Positions 13,112 to 20,324 of a stretch of DNA of 20,571 nt are shown in pieces. This DNA comes from a virus. The stretch is from IMG/VR virus record IMGVR_UViG_3300024433_000079, positions 1 through 20,571 of that record; one strand, 5' to 3'. Position 1 is the stretch's first letter. Every line of letters begins with the position of its first letter. Both the position numbers and the translations under genes were made by a program. The notes beneath the pieces are model-generated. The model saw only the letters and a list, made by a program, of their open reading frames with translations. It was not told the origin of the DNA and did no database searches.

Positions 13112-14272
13112 ATGAGAAGAATAATCATAATTTTAGCGATAATTAGTATTCCGCTTGCTGCAGCTATACCTACGCAAGATAATCTATGGTATGGCCAGTA
13201 TTTAGCACTTTTGGTGTTTTTAGGTTTATATGGTTCTTTGGCAATTTGGAAGTTCAATAAGTATATCTCGCTATTTATGTTGCTTTGTTTATCTTCGGTG
13301 ATTTACCCTGGGCGAATGGGAACACGGGCGATATTTTTATTAGCCACTTTATATGGAGCAATATACGGGATATACGGAGTAAGCAAATTAGGGAAAAGGA
13401 GTGGTATTTCTTTAGCTATTGCTTCCTTAACCCTGTTTATGGGCGGATATTTGCTCATTCAGTATTTTAATTTAGACCCGTTCTTTGATTTAATCGGAGA
13501 TACCAGCAAAGACGGAATGTATAGTTTTTTAGGTGCTAATAATCAAGTAGGAAGTTTCTTTGCGATAACTATGCCTTTTGCCATAAAACATTTTAGACTT
13601 AAAGGGTTTCCTATAATTTTACCTTTTTCTTTGTTAGGGTTGTATATTTCTAAATCTTCATTTGCGATTATGGCAGTGTGTATAGGAATGAGTTTTTATT
13701 ACTTCTTTAAGAATAGGAAACTGTTTAAGAAGATTTTCGTAGGCCTTTTAATTCTTGGATTTATTTATGTATTCAAGATAGATAGAGTCAAAGAGGCAGA
13801 TTTCTCAACCCGTTTCAATGTATGGAAATATGCTATTGCTTCAACTATTAAAGGCAGGATGGAAGTAAACATATTTGGCGCAAATAGAATAGCAGTAGCA
13901 AGACCTTGTTTAGGGTTTGGATTTAGTAACTGGTCGGCCTTTTTTACAAGAGTGCCGCAGAGGGATAGAGGCTTCAATTATGTAAATGAGAAGTTTAGGC
14001 ACGCCCACAATGACTTTGTAGAAGGATTTTTTGAGATGGGTATTCCCTTTGCGGCCATCGGATTATTATTCTACTTAAACTTATTCAGGCGGTTCTTGAG
14101 GGCGAAAAAGACAGATGAGCTTTTGATGTTTAGTTCGGCGTTTGTGATATTCTCAGTTAACGCAACTGGAAATTTTATCTGTCATCTGGCCTATTCGGGT
14201 TTGCTTCTAATTGTAATTCTGGGATTACTTTTCGGCGAATTAAAAGAAAGGGAGTTTGTGAGATATGGGTAG
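13112..14272 (+). CDS. O-antigen ligase/polymerase-like membrane protein (WaaL/Wzy family)
   Basis: A 386-residue polytopic membrane protein with about ten hydrophobic segments. The large loop near residues 230-315 carries the family signature: RFNVWKYAIAST, RPCLGFGFSNWSAFF and HAHNDFVEGFFEMGIPFA. The conserved Arg, the G-G motif and the H-x(n)-E region match the Wzy_C/O-antigen ligase domain, which transfers or polymerises lipid-linked glycans at the periplasmic face of the inner membrane (family knowledge). In a phage late region it is most likely a moron that changes the host surface glycan, either to block superinfection or for serotype conversion. It follows a strong terminator with no clear SD or promoter, so its expression is unclear. 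Its stop overlaps the next ATG. Confidence 0.82.
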   Translation: MRRIIIILAIISIPLAAAIPTQDNLWYGQYLALLVFLGLYGSLAIWKFNKYISLFMLLCLSSVIYPGRMGTRAIFLLATLYGAIYGIYGVSKLGKRSGISLAIASLTLFMGGYLLIQYFNLDPFFDLIGDTSKDGMYSFLGANNQVGSFFAITMPFAIKHFRLKGFPIILPFSLLGLYISKSSFAIMAVCIGMSFYYFFKNRKLFKKIFVGLLILGFIYVFKIDRVKEADFSTRFNVWKYAIASTIKGRMEVNIFGANRIAVARPCLGFGFSNWSAFFTRVPQRDRGFNYVNEKFRHAHNDFVEGFFEMGIPFAAIGLLFYLNLFRRFLRAKKTDELLMFSSAFVIFSVNATGNFICHLAYSGLLLIVILGLLFGELKEREFVRYG

Positions 14273-14444
14273 ATTACCTCATTGGGCAGAGGGGAGAATG
14301 AGAAATTGTGTCGTATGCGATTATTGGTATCCGGAACGCTCGGGCAAAATAGTTAAAGATAGAGATGGTAAATGGAAATGTGTCAAAACTTGTATAGACA
14401 CATTAACTCAAGCCGAAAGGCAGGAACAAATAATCAAGAGATAA
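14265..14444 (+). CDS. Small zinc-ribbon-like protein, 59 aa
   Basis: ATG at 14265 overlaps the end of the O-antigen ligase-like gene (ATGGGTAG). The 59-residue product has CVVCDYWYPERSGKI and WKCVKTCID, two Cys pairs (CxxC and CxxxC) separated by about 20 residues, consistent with a zinc-bound knuckle. The C-terminus is a charged helix (TQAERQEQIIKR). It resembles the small 'Cys-rich' proteins frequent in phage structural operons; no function can be given. Its stop is followed by the SD of the next gene, AGGAGGAAAGGA. Confidence 0.6.
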   Translation: MGRLPHWAEGRMRNCVVCDYWYPERSGKIVKDRDGKWKCVKTCIDTLTQAERQEQIIKR

Positions 14445-14457
14445 GGAGGAAAGGAAG

Positions 14458-14841
14458 ATGAGAAAAATATTGGCAGTTTTAGTGATTTTGGCAATAGGAT
14501 TATTTTTAGCAGATTTGGCAATGGCTGAATTACCAACTCAATTATATTCACCCATTGTGAAGCAGGCAGAATATACAACTGCTCAAACTAATACAACTAT
14601 CTGGACACCTACGATTTATGACTGTGTAGTTTGTGATGGTTTTGTTATTTCCGCTAATACAAGTCAAAAGGTTACTCTTTCTGCTTCCGATACTGTTATA
14701 AAAGTCCACGTAACTGCTTCTCATCCTGTAATATCACCGGCAGGATTTTTGTGGAAAGGAAGCAATTTAGAAACTATGAGAGTTACTACGGATTGTGGAG
14801 AAGTAACGATTACTCTCTCAGGGTGGGAAGAAATAGACTAA
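14458..14841 (+). CDS. Hypothetical secreted protein with signal peptide, 127 aa
   Basis: ATG with a strong SD (AGGAGG at about 14444-14449, then AAAGGA). The N-terminus MRKILAVLVILAIGLFLADL + AMA/EL has a textbook Sec signal: basic start, long hydrophobic core and an AMA cleavage site. The mature domain of about 100 residues is beta-rich and Thr/Val-rich with three Cys (YDCVVCDGFVISANTSQKV, ...TDCGEVTITLSGWEE). It resembles small virion beta-sandwich proteins, but no family is recognised. It starts the tail part of the operon, before an unknown gene and the adaptor. Confidence 0.7.
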   Translation: MRKILAVLVILAIGLFLADLAMAELPTQLYSPIVKQAEYTTAQTNTTIWTPTIYDCVVCDGFVISANTSQKVTLSASDTVIKVHVTASHPVISPAGFLWKGSNLETMRVTTDCGEVTITLSGWEEID

Positions 14842-14857
14842 ACGAAAGGAGCTCACA

Positions 14858-15133
14858 ATGTCAAACGGCACAGCGAGAGAACTATCCGTAAAGATTAAAC
14901 CACAGCTTCGTTTAACTGACGAGGATGTGGATATTGGCGAAGTCAAGGTAGGCGAGAATATCTCTTTAGAGGTTAACGCCAAAGTAAAAGGTATTCGTTT
15001 GAATGACGAGGAAACAGAGAAAAGCAAAAAATATAAAGAATATACATTTGAGATTTCTAACGCTTCTGTTTCCTCTGGCAAGAAAAAGAAAGAGGATTTA
15101 GGAGATGTGATAGGAAACAGGCTTGTAGAATAA
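14858..15133 (+). CDS. Hypothetical protein, 91 aa
   Basis: ATG after AAAGGAG. The protein is acidic/basic mixed and beta-prone: MSNGTARELSVKIKPQLRLT, VDIGEVKVGENISLEVNAKV, then a Lys-rich stretch (EKSKKYKEYTFEISNASVSS) and a C-terminal GDVIGNRLVE. It has no signal peptide or membrane segment, unlike its upstream neighbour. No family is recognised. Its place directly before the head-tail adaptor suggests a structural or assembly role. Confidence 0.6.
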   Translation: MSNGTARELSVKIKPQLRLTDEDVDIGEVKVGENISLEVNAKVKGIRLNDEETEKSKKYKEYTFEISNASVSSGKKKKEDLGDVIGNRLVE

Positions 15134-15148
15134 TTTAAGGAGAGGATT

Positions 15149-15811
15149 ATGAAAACTTTTTTAGAATTGGCAACAGATGTTGCTAATTTTACTCAACATT
15201 CTACTGATGATAGCGATATGATGACAAAAATTAAAAGTTGGCTTAATCTTTCTCAACGTTCATTAACTGAACAATACGATTTTTGGACAGAACTCGAAAC
15301 GACTTATGACTTCAATACAGCAGACGGAATAGAAGCTTATGATATGCCTTCTGATTTTGATAAGGCTTTTAGGGTAGCAGACTTGACGAACAAAGTGGAA
15401 CTTACTCCAATGACCGAGCAGGAATATGTTGCAAGTTATTTATCTAATATCGCTAATGCTGATGAAGGAAAGCCTACTATCTATCGTATCTACGGCGTAT
15501 TAAGCAGATTAAGACAAATGAAGTTGGGTTTAATCCCTGACGCTGTTTATTCTATGCGGATATGGTATAAGAAAATTCCCGCTGATATGTCTGCCGATGG
15601 AGATTATGCTTTTGTAGATGCGGATGTATTTTTAATTTTCAATACAATGGGGCATACTTTTAAATGGGAAAAAGAAGATGAAAAAGCAAGAGGGGCTTGG
15701 GCTAAAGCAAAAGAAGCGTTATATCAATTATTGACCAATCAAATGCGGAAGCACGGTACGAACTACCAACACAAGATTGTTTCCAATTTTGCCTCGGCCC
15801 ATCGGTCTTAA
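15149..15811 (+). CDS. Putative head-tail adaptor (connector) protein
   Basis: A 220-residue protein after TTAAGGAGAGG. It starts with MKTFLELATDVANFTQHSTD followed by KIKSWLNLSQRSLTEQYDFW, the helical opening common to phage adaptor proteins of the P22 gp4/T7 gp11 kind. The middle is DGIEAYDMPSDFDKAFRVAD and the beta segment AVYSMRIWYKKIPADMSADG. The C-terminal helices include HTFKWEKEDEKARGAWAKAK. Adaptors sit under the portal and join it to the tail. The call rests on this pattern, on size, and on its place immediately before the large tail protein, whose ATG follows its stop by two bases. Confidence 0.7.
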   Translation: MKTFLELATDVANFTQHSTDDSDMMTKIKSWLNLSQRSLTEQYDFWTELETTYDFNTADGIEAYDMPSDFDKAFRVADLTNKVELTPMTEQEYVASYLSNIANADEGKPTIYRIYGVLSRLRQMKLGLIPDAVYSMRIWYKKIPADMSADGDYAFVDADVFLIFNTMGHTFKWEKEDEKARGAWAKAKEALYQLLTNQMRKHGTNYQHKIVSNFASAHRS

Positions 15812-15813
15812 AA

Positions 15814-17430
15814 ATGCTTAAAAAAAAAGTTATAAAATATATCCTACCGTTAGTTTTTCTCCTTACTACTTCCCTTGCCTTTTCAGATGAACTCTGGAAG
15901 GTATCTGTAAATGATTTCTCAAAAGGACAAAATTCTTGGGATTTACCTCACCAGATTTCTTCCAATGCTGGCCCTGTAGTCAAAAATGCTATCATTAACC
16001 GTAAAGGACGAATATCCAAGCGCAAAGGTGTTACTCTATTCGCCACTGATTTATCCAATACGGCTTTTGTAGGTATAGGGCGTTTTACTCCCACAAGCGT
16101 AAATGATTATTTAGTTATCGCCTCTGGCCCCTCAGTTCTGCGTTCAACCTCTGCGGCCTCCTGGGTAACGGTTACTAATGCCTTATCTTCCGGCCACAAT
16201 ACCGAGTTTGTCCAGTGCAATAAGGAATTAACCATTTTAAACGGAGTTGATTATCCCGGCTGGTATGATGGAGTAACCTTTACCGCTGGAGCAGCAGGTT
16301 CAGCCTCTCCGCCTGTCGCTAAATATGGAACGTGGTTCAAGAACTATCTCTTTTTAGCTCACGGGGAAACCGAAAAGGACTGGGTCTGGTTCTCGGATAA
16401 TCTTACGCCAAAGGTCTTTACTGCTGGCAATCTCTATGTATTCAAAGTAAATACAGGCGACGGCCAGGCTATTATGGCCTTAAAGCCTTTTAAGTTAGAT
16501 GAACTTTGTATCTACAAAGAAAGAAGTGTCTGGGTATTAAACTGTGCTGGCGCAACGCCGATGACAGACTGGACGCTTCAGCCTGTATTGGAAGATGTCG
16601 GCCTGATTGCCCCTCGTTCAGTTGCTACGGTAGGCAATGACCAATGGTTCGTATCTTCCGTGCCTGTGGGCGTGAGAAGCCTTGTCAGGACTGCTTATGA
16701 TAAGATACAGACCTCTTTGGTATCTACGCCGATACAGGACATTTTTGATGGCACAGGGAATACTGTCATCAATATGACCCATATCAACAAGGCAGCAGCT
16801 ATTTTCTATGACAATAAATACCTCTTAGCTGTGCCTTCTAACACCTCTACGGTAAACAATTTAGTCTTAGTCTATGACGGGATTACTCAAGGCTGGTATC
16901 AGATAACCAACTGGTATGTAGCAGATTGGCATATCTTTGACGATAAGCTCTATTATATTGACTCGATTGACGGCAGATGTTTCAGGGCTTTCTATGGCAA
17001 TAATGACCAAGCTTCCGGGCCCAGAGTAACTTATACTGACGCATCCGGGCCGACTACGCAAGGGATTGCTTTTCACTACGAGAGCAAGTCTTTTGATTTT
17101 GACTCGCCGGAACTCTATAAAATTCCTGATAGTTTAAAAATAACCTGTGCATCTTCAGGAAATTTTACATTGGGTGTATATCTGCAACTCGATTTCGGAG
17201 GCTGGCAATATCTGGGTGAAATGTCCTTGGCGGGGGAGTCAACTAACTTACCACAAGACTTACCATTCACGCTCAACAGTGAAAAACTCGCAAGAAAAAC
17301 TTTTGATTTACAGCAATATGGAGAAGCGAAAAATTTTCAAGTGGGTTTTCATCAAGATGCTTCCGACACAAGCTGTGAAGTGCATTCATATATACTATTT
17401 GGTAAAAAACGGAAATTTCGCCGTAATTGA
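15814..17430 (+). CDS. Large tail (nozzle-like) protein with N-terminal signal sequence
   Basis: A 538-residue beta-rich protein. After the N-terminus comes VNDFSKGQNSWDLPHQISSN, then KNAIINRKGRISKRKGVTLF, the opening found in podovirus tail tube/nozzle proteins (T7 gp12-like). Repeating strands follow, such as FKNYLFLAHGETEKDWVWFS, DELCIYKERSVWVLNCAGAT and DGITQGWYQITNWYVADWHI, consistent with a propeller-like body. The surprise is the start MLKKKVIKYILPLVFLLTTS + LAFS/DE, a convincing Sec signal peptide with no alternative start before it except inside the mature domain. There is no SD; translation is probably coupled to the adaptor gene. The stop directly abuts the minus-strand HNH stop at 17431. 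Confidence 0.75.
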   Translation: MLKKKVIKYILPLVFLLTTSLAFSDELWKVSVNDFSKGQNSWDLPHQISSNAGPVVKNAIINRKGRISKRKGVTLFATDLSNTAFVGIGRFTPTSVNDYLVIASGPSVLRSTSAASWVTVTNALSSGHNTEFVQCNKELTILNGVDYPGWYDGVTFTAGAAGSASPPVAKYGTWFKNYLFLAHGETEKDWVWFSDNLTPKVFTAGNLYVFKVNTGDGQAIMALKPFKLDELCIYKERSVWVLNCAGATPMTDWTLQPVLEDVGLIAPRSVATVGNDQWFVSSVPVGVRSLVRTAYDKIQTSLVSTPIQDIFDGTGNTVINMTHINKAAAIFYDNKYLLAVPSNTSTVNNLVLVYDGITQGWYQITNWYVADWHIFDDKLYYIDSIDGRCFRAFYGNNDQASGPRVTYTDASGPTTQGIAFHYESKSFDFDSPELYKIPDSLKITCASSGNFTLGVYLQLDFGGWQYLGEMSLAGESTNLPQDLPFTLNSEKLARKTFDLQQYGEAKNFQVGFHQDASDTSCEVHSYILFGKKRKFRRN

Positions 17431-17952
17431 TTATTTATTTTTTCCAAGAAGCGAACCTTTTGGATAATGAAATCTATGATGTGCACTTGCATTTTTGAAC
17501 AATTTAAGATTTTCTGGTCTGTCGTCATTACGAATACCGTTAATATGATGCACAATTTCTTCAGGCTTAAGAAATCTGCCTATCTTTTTCTCCATAACAA
17601 GATGACTTCGGCGAACATATCCAGTTTTCGTAGCAAAAGGATGAAAAGGTTGAAAAATATGAACATATCCTTGATTGTCTTTAATTTTTCCGTTTTTCCA
17701 ATGGCCTGCTTTGTTGCCTCTTTGTCCTTTTTTAAAACTACCCGAATTAGGCTTACAAAGTCCCTTAGTATTTTTATTCCACGGAATAGGCATAACTCCT
17801 TTTTTGTTTTTATTCCACGGTATATGACCTTTGGGAAAATGATGCCCTTGTTTATGTCCTTTTTTAAAAATAGATTTAGGAAGGTGTTTTTTCACTCCTT
17901 CTTTAATTTTTCTTTTGTGTTTTTTAGTTTGTTTATAACCTTTTTTAGGCAT
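17431..17952 (-). CDS. NUMOD3/HNH endonuclease, minus-strand module 1
   Basis: A 173-residue endonuclease transcribed against the late operon. The N-terminal two-thirds are Lys/Gly/His-rich NUMOD3-like DNA-binding units (KQTKKHKRKIKEGVKKH, FKKGHKQGHHFPKGHIPWNK, repeated PWNKNxKG). The HNH domain is GYVRRSHLVMEKKIGRFL, EEIVHHINGIRNDDRPENL, then LFKNASAHHRFH, with His-His-Asn at the active site. ATG at 17952 is preceded by GGAGG (17962-17958 on the minus strand); a TTG four codons upstream overlaps that SD and is rejected. It is paralogous to the endonuclease at 19641-20204 and is driven by its own promoter and structured leader. Its stop touches the tail gene's stop, so neither gene is damaged. 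Confidence 0.85.
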   Translation of the reverse strand: MPKKGYKQTKKHKRKIKEGVKKHLPKSIFKKGHKQGHHFPKGHIPWNKNKKGVMPIPWNKNTKGLCKPNSGSFKKGQRGNKAGHWKNGKIKDNQGYVHIFQPFHPFATKTGYVRRSHLVMEKKIGRFLKPEEIVHHINGIRNDDRPENLKLFKNASAHHRFHYPKGSLLGKNK

Positions 17953-18066
17953 TTTATCCTCCAAAAAGTAAGGACAGTTTTCGGTGAGTTAAAGAGAATA
18001 CAGTTATGTATTCAACACCTACGACTGCCCTTGATTAGACATAAAAAATCTGCACTCTCTTTAACT
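17953..18066 (-). ncRNA. Pseudoknotted leader RNA of HNH module 1
   Basis: Read on the minus strand from about the transcription start. Stem a (18066-18056, AGTTAAAGAGA) pairs with a' (17997-17987, TCTCTTTAACT), 11 of 11. Hairpin d is GATT...AATC (18050-18033) around a conserved loop. Stem b (18032-18024, AAGGGCAGT) pairs with b' (17978-17970, ACTGTCCTT), one G-U pair. Hairpin c pairs GAATACA with TGTATTC (18013-17996). The order a-d-b-c-a'-b' makes a and b a pseudoknot. The leader ends eight bases before the HNH SD. No promoter or fold of this type is known to me for these genes. Confidence 0.65.
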
Positions 18067-18072
18067 AATTGT

Positions 18073-18102
18073 AGTATAGCATATAAATTAGGAGTATGTC
18101 AA
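18073..18102 (-). promoter_or_regulatory. Sigma-70 promoter of HNH module 1
   Basis: On the minus strand, TTGACA (18102-18097) is an exact -35. TATACT (18078-18073) is a one-off -10, with an 18-base spacer. Transcription would start near 18066, the first base of stem a. The -35 overlaps the start-codon region of the oppositely oriented LamG gene. Confidence 0.75.
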
Positions 18103-19322
18103 TGAAAAAATTATTTTTAGCAATACTTTTGTTATTCACCTTTTCAAGTTCCACTTCTTATAGTGATAGCGTATCTTTTTACGAGGAGTATGGAGTAAAC
18201 TCAGAGGTGAATTGGCTAAACCTAAATGGTAACCTGCGCGCCTTAATTAACTGGGCTAATGGTGGGATTTCAAATGTTAACCTAAAAACCGGCTTCCGTA
18301 TGATTGAGATATTAGGCGACCTTCCAGTTCCAGAAGTTCCAGGTAGAGTAGTTTATCTTACTACGGATGACGTGCTTTATATCGACGACGGAGGTGCTTT
18401 TTGGGGCTCGGCTACTTACGCAGGCACACCCGCTCAAGGCGAAATGCTGGCATTCAACGGCACGAACTGGGTTCGCTTGGGCGTAGGCACAGCAGGAGAT
18501 ATATTAAAAAGTGGTGGTGCAGGAGCAAATATTTCTTGGCTTACAACTTTGCCTATTGCCAATGGTGGAACTGGCACTACATCAGGGACAGGAGGAACAG
18601 CAGGCGGCGACCTGACAGAGACATATCCTAATCCTTTAGTAAGCATTCCTGCGAGGTATTATGAACCCGACGCCTGTTGCGTTCTTGCTTTAGGTGGGTA
18701 TAATGCCGACCCTACTGCTGCTGTGTATAAGGACTTAAGCGTCTATAGAAATGATTTTACTATAACTTCTGCTCCTCCAGAGGCAGAAGGAAAGGTGAGC
18801 AAGACCTGTATAGATTTAGATGGTGAAGCCGATTATATTGAGAGAGCGGCGATAGACTGTGCTGATTTTGGAGATATGGATAACATTACTATAGAACTGT
18901 GGATTAAGTTTGATGCACTCACTACAGTCCAATATATTATTCATAATGCCAGCAGTGGAACCGGAATAGGGTATTTGCTTTTTCTGGGGACAACGACTGA
19001 CAAACTATCTTGGCAGACAAAAGGAGGTGCAGGGCTTGTAACTTTCAGTTCCGATGATGCTATTACCGATACCGACTGGCATTATATCGTGCTGACTTAT
19101 GGCATAACTGCCCATACGATGAGGATATATATAGATGGGGTCGCCTCAGGAACTAATGATACACAAACAGGGGATATCAATGCGGCAAACGATGAAAATT
19201 TTACAATCGGGGCAACTAATGTCCACGCCTGTTGCGTTAATGGAAAAATAGATGGCTTCCGAATCCTCCGAAGAGTTATGTCAGCGGCGGAGATATTAGC
19301 GAGATATAATGCATTTAAGTAA
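18102..19322 (+). CDS. LamG-domain tail fibre/host-binding protein with signal peptide
   Basis: A 406-residue protein. ATG at 18102 is used because AGGAG (18090-18094) is seven bases upstream; ATG at 18096 is too close. The N-terminus MKKLFLAILLLFTFSSSTSY + SDS looks like a Sec signal peptide. A fibre-like Gly/Thr-rich linker follows, with ANGGTGTTSGTGGTAGGDLT and ETYPNPLV (the GGDLxGTYPNPxV motif common in phage fibres). From about residue 235 a concanavalin-like LamG/jelly-roll domain is clear: CIDLDGEADYIERAAIDCAD, ITIELWIKFDAL, DTDWHYIVLTYGI, MRIYIDGVASGT and GKIDGFRILRRVMSAAEILA. Such domains bind glycans or surface protein (family knowledge). A role in receptor recognition is inferred. 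Confidence 0.8.
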   Translation: MKKLFLAILLLFTFSSSTSYSDSVSFYEEYGVNSEVNWLNLNGNLRALINWANGGISNVNLKTGFRMIEILGDLPVPEVPGRVVYLTTDDVLYIDDGGAFWGSATYAGTPAQGEMLAFNGTNWVRLGVGTAGDILKSGGAGANISWLTTLPIANGGTGTTSGTGGTAGGDLTETYPNPLVSIPARYYEPDACCVLALGGYNADPTAAVYKDLSVYRNDFTITSAPPEAEGKVSKTCIDLDGEADYIERAAIDCADFGDMDNITIELWIKFDALTTVQYIIHNASSGTGIGYLLFLGTTTDKLSWQTKGGAGLVTFSSDDAITDTDWHYIVLTYGITAHTMRIYIDGVASGTNDTQTGDINAANDENFTIGATNVHACCVNGKIDGFRILRRVMSAAEILARYNAFK

Positions 19323-19376
19323 ATGGCAAAACAAAAACAGTACAAAGACGGGAAGTTTGAGAAGAAGGAAAAGTGA
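19323..19376 (+). CDS. Possible 17-residue peptide
   Basis: ATG immediately after the fibre stop encodes MAKQKQYKDGKFEKKEK. Its TGA overlaps the GTG of the next gene, a coupling arrangement. There is no SD, so translation would depend on re-initiation. It may be a leader peptide or a relic. Confidence 0.25.
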   Translation: MAKQKQYKDGKFEKKEK

Positions 19377-19666
19377 TTGAATACCTCATCGATGACAAGG
19401 ATAATAAATGTGTTGCCTTCTTAGAATATCATCTAACAGACAGCGACGGGAAACTTAAAAATGGCGGGGAGTATTTGTATTTTAGGGAATTGTGGTGCTA
19501 TAAATCAGGCAACGGGCTGGCTAAACAACTTGTCCGACGGATTTATGATAAAACGCCAAGTGCCAGATTTGCTTATTGGAAACGAGAGAAGTTTTCGGGA
19601 CGGATGAAAACTATAATAAAAGGGAGGCTATTAAAATGGCTTACAAGGTGCGACCATCAAAAATAA
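19373..19666 (+). CDS. GNAT-like small protein
   Basis: A 97-residue protein starting at GTG (19373), with AAGGA three to eight bases upstream. It reads MIEYLIDDKDNKCVAFLEYH, GEYLYFRELWCYKSGNGLAK, then a basic C-terminus (ARFAYWKREKFSGRMKTIIK, GRLLKWL). The 'yl-LW-h...lk.li...fW.REKy.gR.k' pattern matches short acetyltransferase-fold proteins found beside phage tail-fibre genes; the acetyl-CoA loop is not convincing, so activity is doubtful. It ends 26 bases into the region where HNH module 2 begins on the other strand. The last residues (TRCDHQK) look less typical and may have changed when that module inserted. Confidence 0.5.
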   Translation: MIEYLIDDKDNKCVAFLEYHLTDSDGKLKNGGEYLYFRELWCYKSGNGLAKQLVRRIYDKTPSARFAYWKREKFSGRMKTIIKGRLLKWLTRCDHQK

Positions 19667-19701
19667 TTTCATCAGATTTCATTCCTTTTTGGATAATATG
19701 A
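19636..19701 (+). pseudogene. Start of a gene apparently cut off by HNH module 2
   Basis: GGGAGG (about 19622-19627) precedes ATG at 19636, which reads MAYKVRPSKIISSDFIPFWI and then stops. The SD and start look real, but the frame ends inside sequence homologous to HNH module 1. The last residues of the HNH2 protein (FDGRTL) are the antisense of this gene start, suggesting the module landed here and its reading frame ran out into the old gene. Confidence 0.35.
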
Positions 19702-20204
19702 AACTTTCTATGAGCCCCCATATTTTTGAAGAGCATAAGATTGTCAATACGGTTATCGCTTTTAATTTCGTTAATATGATGCACAACTTCTTCACGAGTA
19801 AGATAGCGTCCAATCGCTTTTTCCATTACAAGACGATGCTCGCGAACATATCCTTTACATTCACAAAAAGGATGTTTGGGTTTGAAAATAAAGATATACC
19901 CATAACCGCCCTTAGTTTTTCCGCCTTTCCAATGAAAAGCATTTTTACCAGAAAGATGTTTACCAAATCTATGATGTTTTTCTCCTCTTGGCATAAGTTC
20001 TGGATGAAGTTTAGACCAAGATATATGTCCCTTTTTAAATTCAGTTGTAGGCGAATGATGTTTGCCAAGATTACCTTTACTTATTTTTTTCTTGGTTTTT
20101 TCAGAAAGTATTTTACCTGTATTGCTTGGAATATGTCCTTTTTTAAATTCTGTATCAGGAGAAATATGGTGTCCTTTTATAAATCTTCCCAATTTATCAC
20201 GCAT
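19641..20204 (-). CDS. NUMOD3/HNH endonuclease, minus-strand module 2
   Basis: A 187-residue paralogue of the module 1 enzyme. NUMOD3-like units come first (LSEKTKKKISKGNLGKHHS, TTEFKKGHI, KNAFHWKGG). The HNH domain follows: GYVREHRLVMEKAIGRYLT, EEVVHHINEIKSDNRIDN, then LFKNMGAHRKFH. The catalytic His-His and Asn positions are the same as in module 1. ATG at 20204 has GAGGT (20215-20211) at good spacing. The string HHSPTTEFKKGH is shared with the HNH at 4105-4812 (HHSSETEFKKGQ), suggesting module exchange. The C-terminal tail after AHRKFH is longer than in module 1 and reads into a broken plus-strand gene start. Confidence 0.85.
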   Translation of the reverse strand: MRDKLGRFIKGHHISPDTEFKKGHIPSNTGKILSEKTKKKISKGNLGKHHSPTTEFKKGHISWSKLHPELMPRGEKHHRFGKHLSGKNAFHWKGGKTKGGYGYIFIFKPKHPFCECKGYVREHRLVMEKAIGRYLTREEVVHHINEIKSDNRIDNLMLFKNMGAHRKFHIIQKGMKSDEIIFDGRTL

Positions 20205-20317
20205 TATATTACCTCAAATATAAGGGCGACTTTCAGGTTGTTAACGGAAATACGGTTAAGTGTTTCCACCTTACTCATCGCCCAGATTAAACATAAAAAA
20301 TCCGTAAGTCCGTTAAC
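20205..20317 (-). ncRNA. Pseudoknotted leader RNA of HNH module 2
   Basis: Same architecture as the module 1 leader, on the minus strand. Stem a (20317-20309, GTTAACGGA) pairs with a' (20248-20240, TCCGTTAAC), 9 of 9. Hairpin d (20302-20285) is 17 of 18 identical to module 1. Stem b (20283-20278, GGGCGA) pairs with b' (20229-20224, TCGCCC). Hairpin c pairs GGAAACAC with GTATTTCC, one mismatch (20267-20246). Stems a, b and c differ in sequence from module 1 yet remain paired, so the fold appears to be maintained. The SD lies nine bases past b'. Confidence 0.65.
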
Positions 20318-20324
20318 TGATTTA

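Noticed and set aside
17431-18066. HEARO/omegaRNA-IscB system
   Set aside because: The layout is similar, but the protein is a short NUMOD3-HNH enzyme with no RuvC motifs and the leader is much shorter than known omegaRNAs. Kept only as an analogy.
17467-18105. Plus-strand open frame of 212 codons
   Set aside because: It is the antisense of HNH module 1 and its leader, has Phe/Met/Ser-rich composition and no SD. The minus-strand HNH has clear catalytic motifs.
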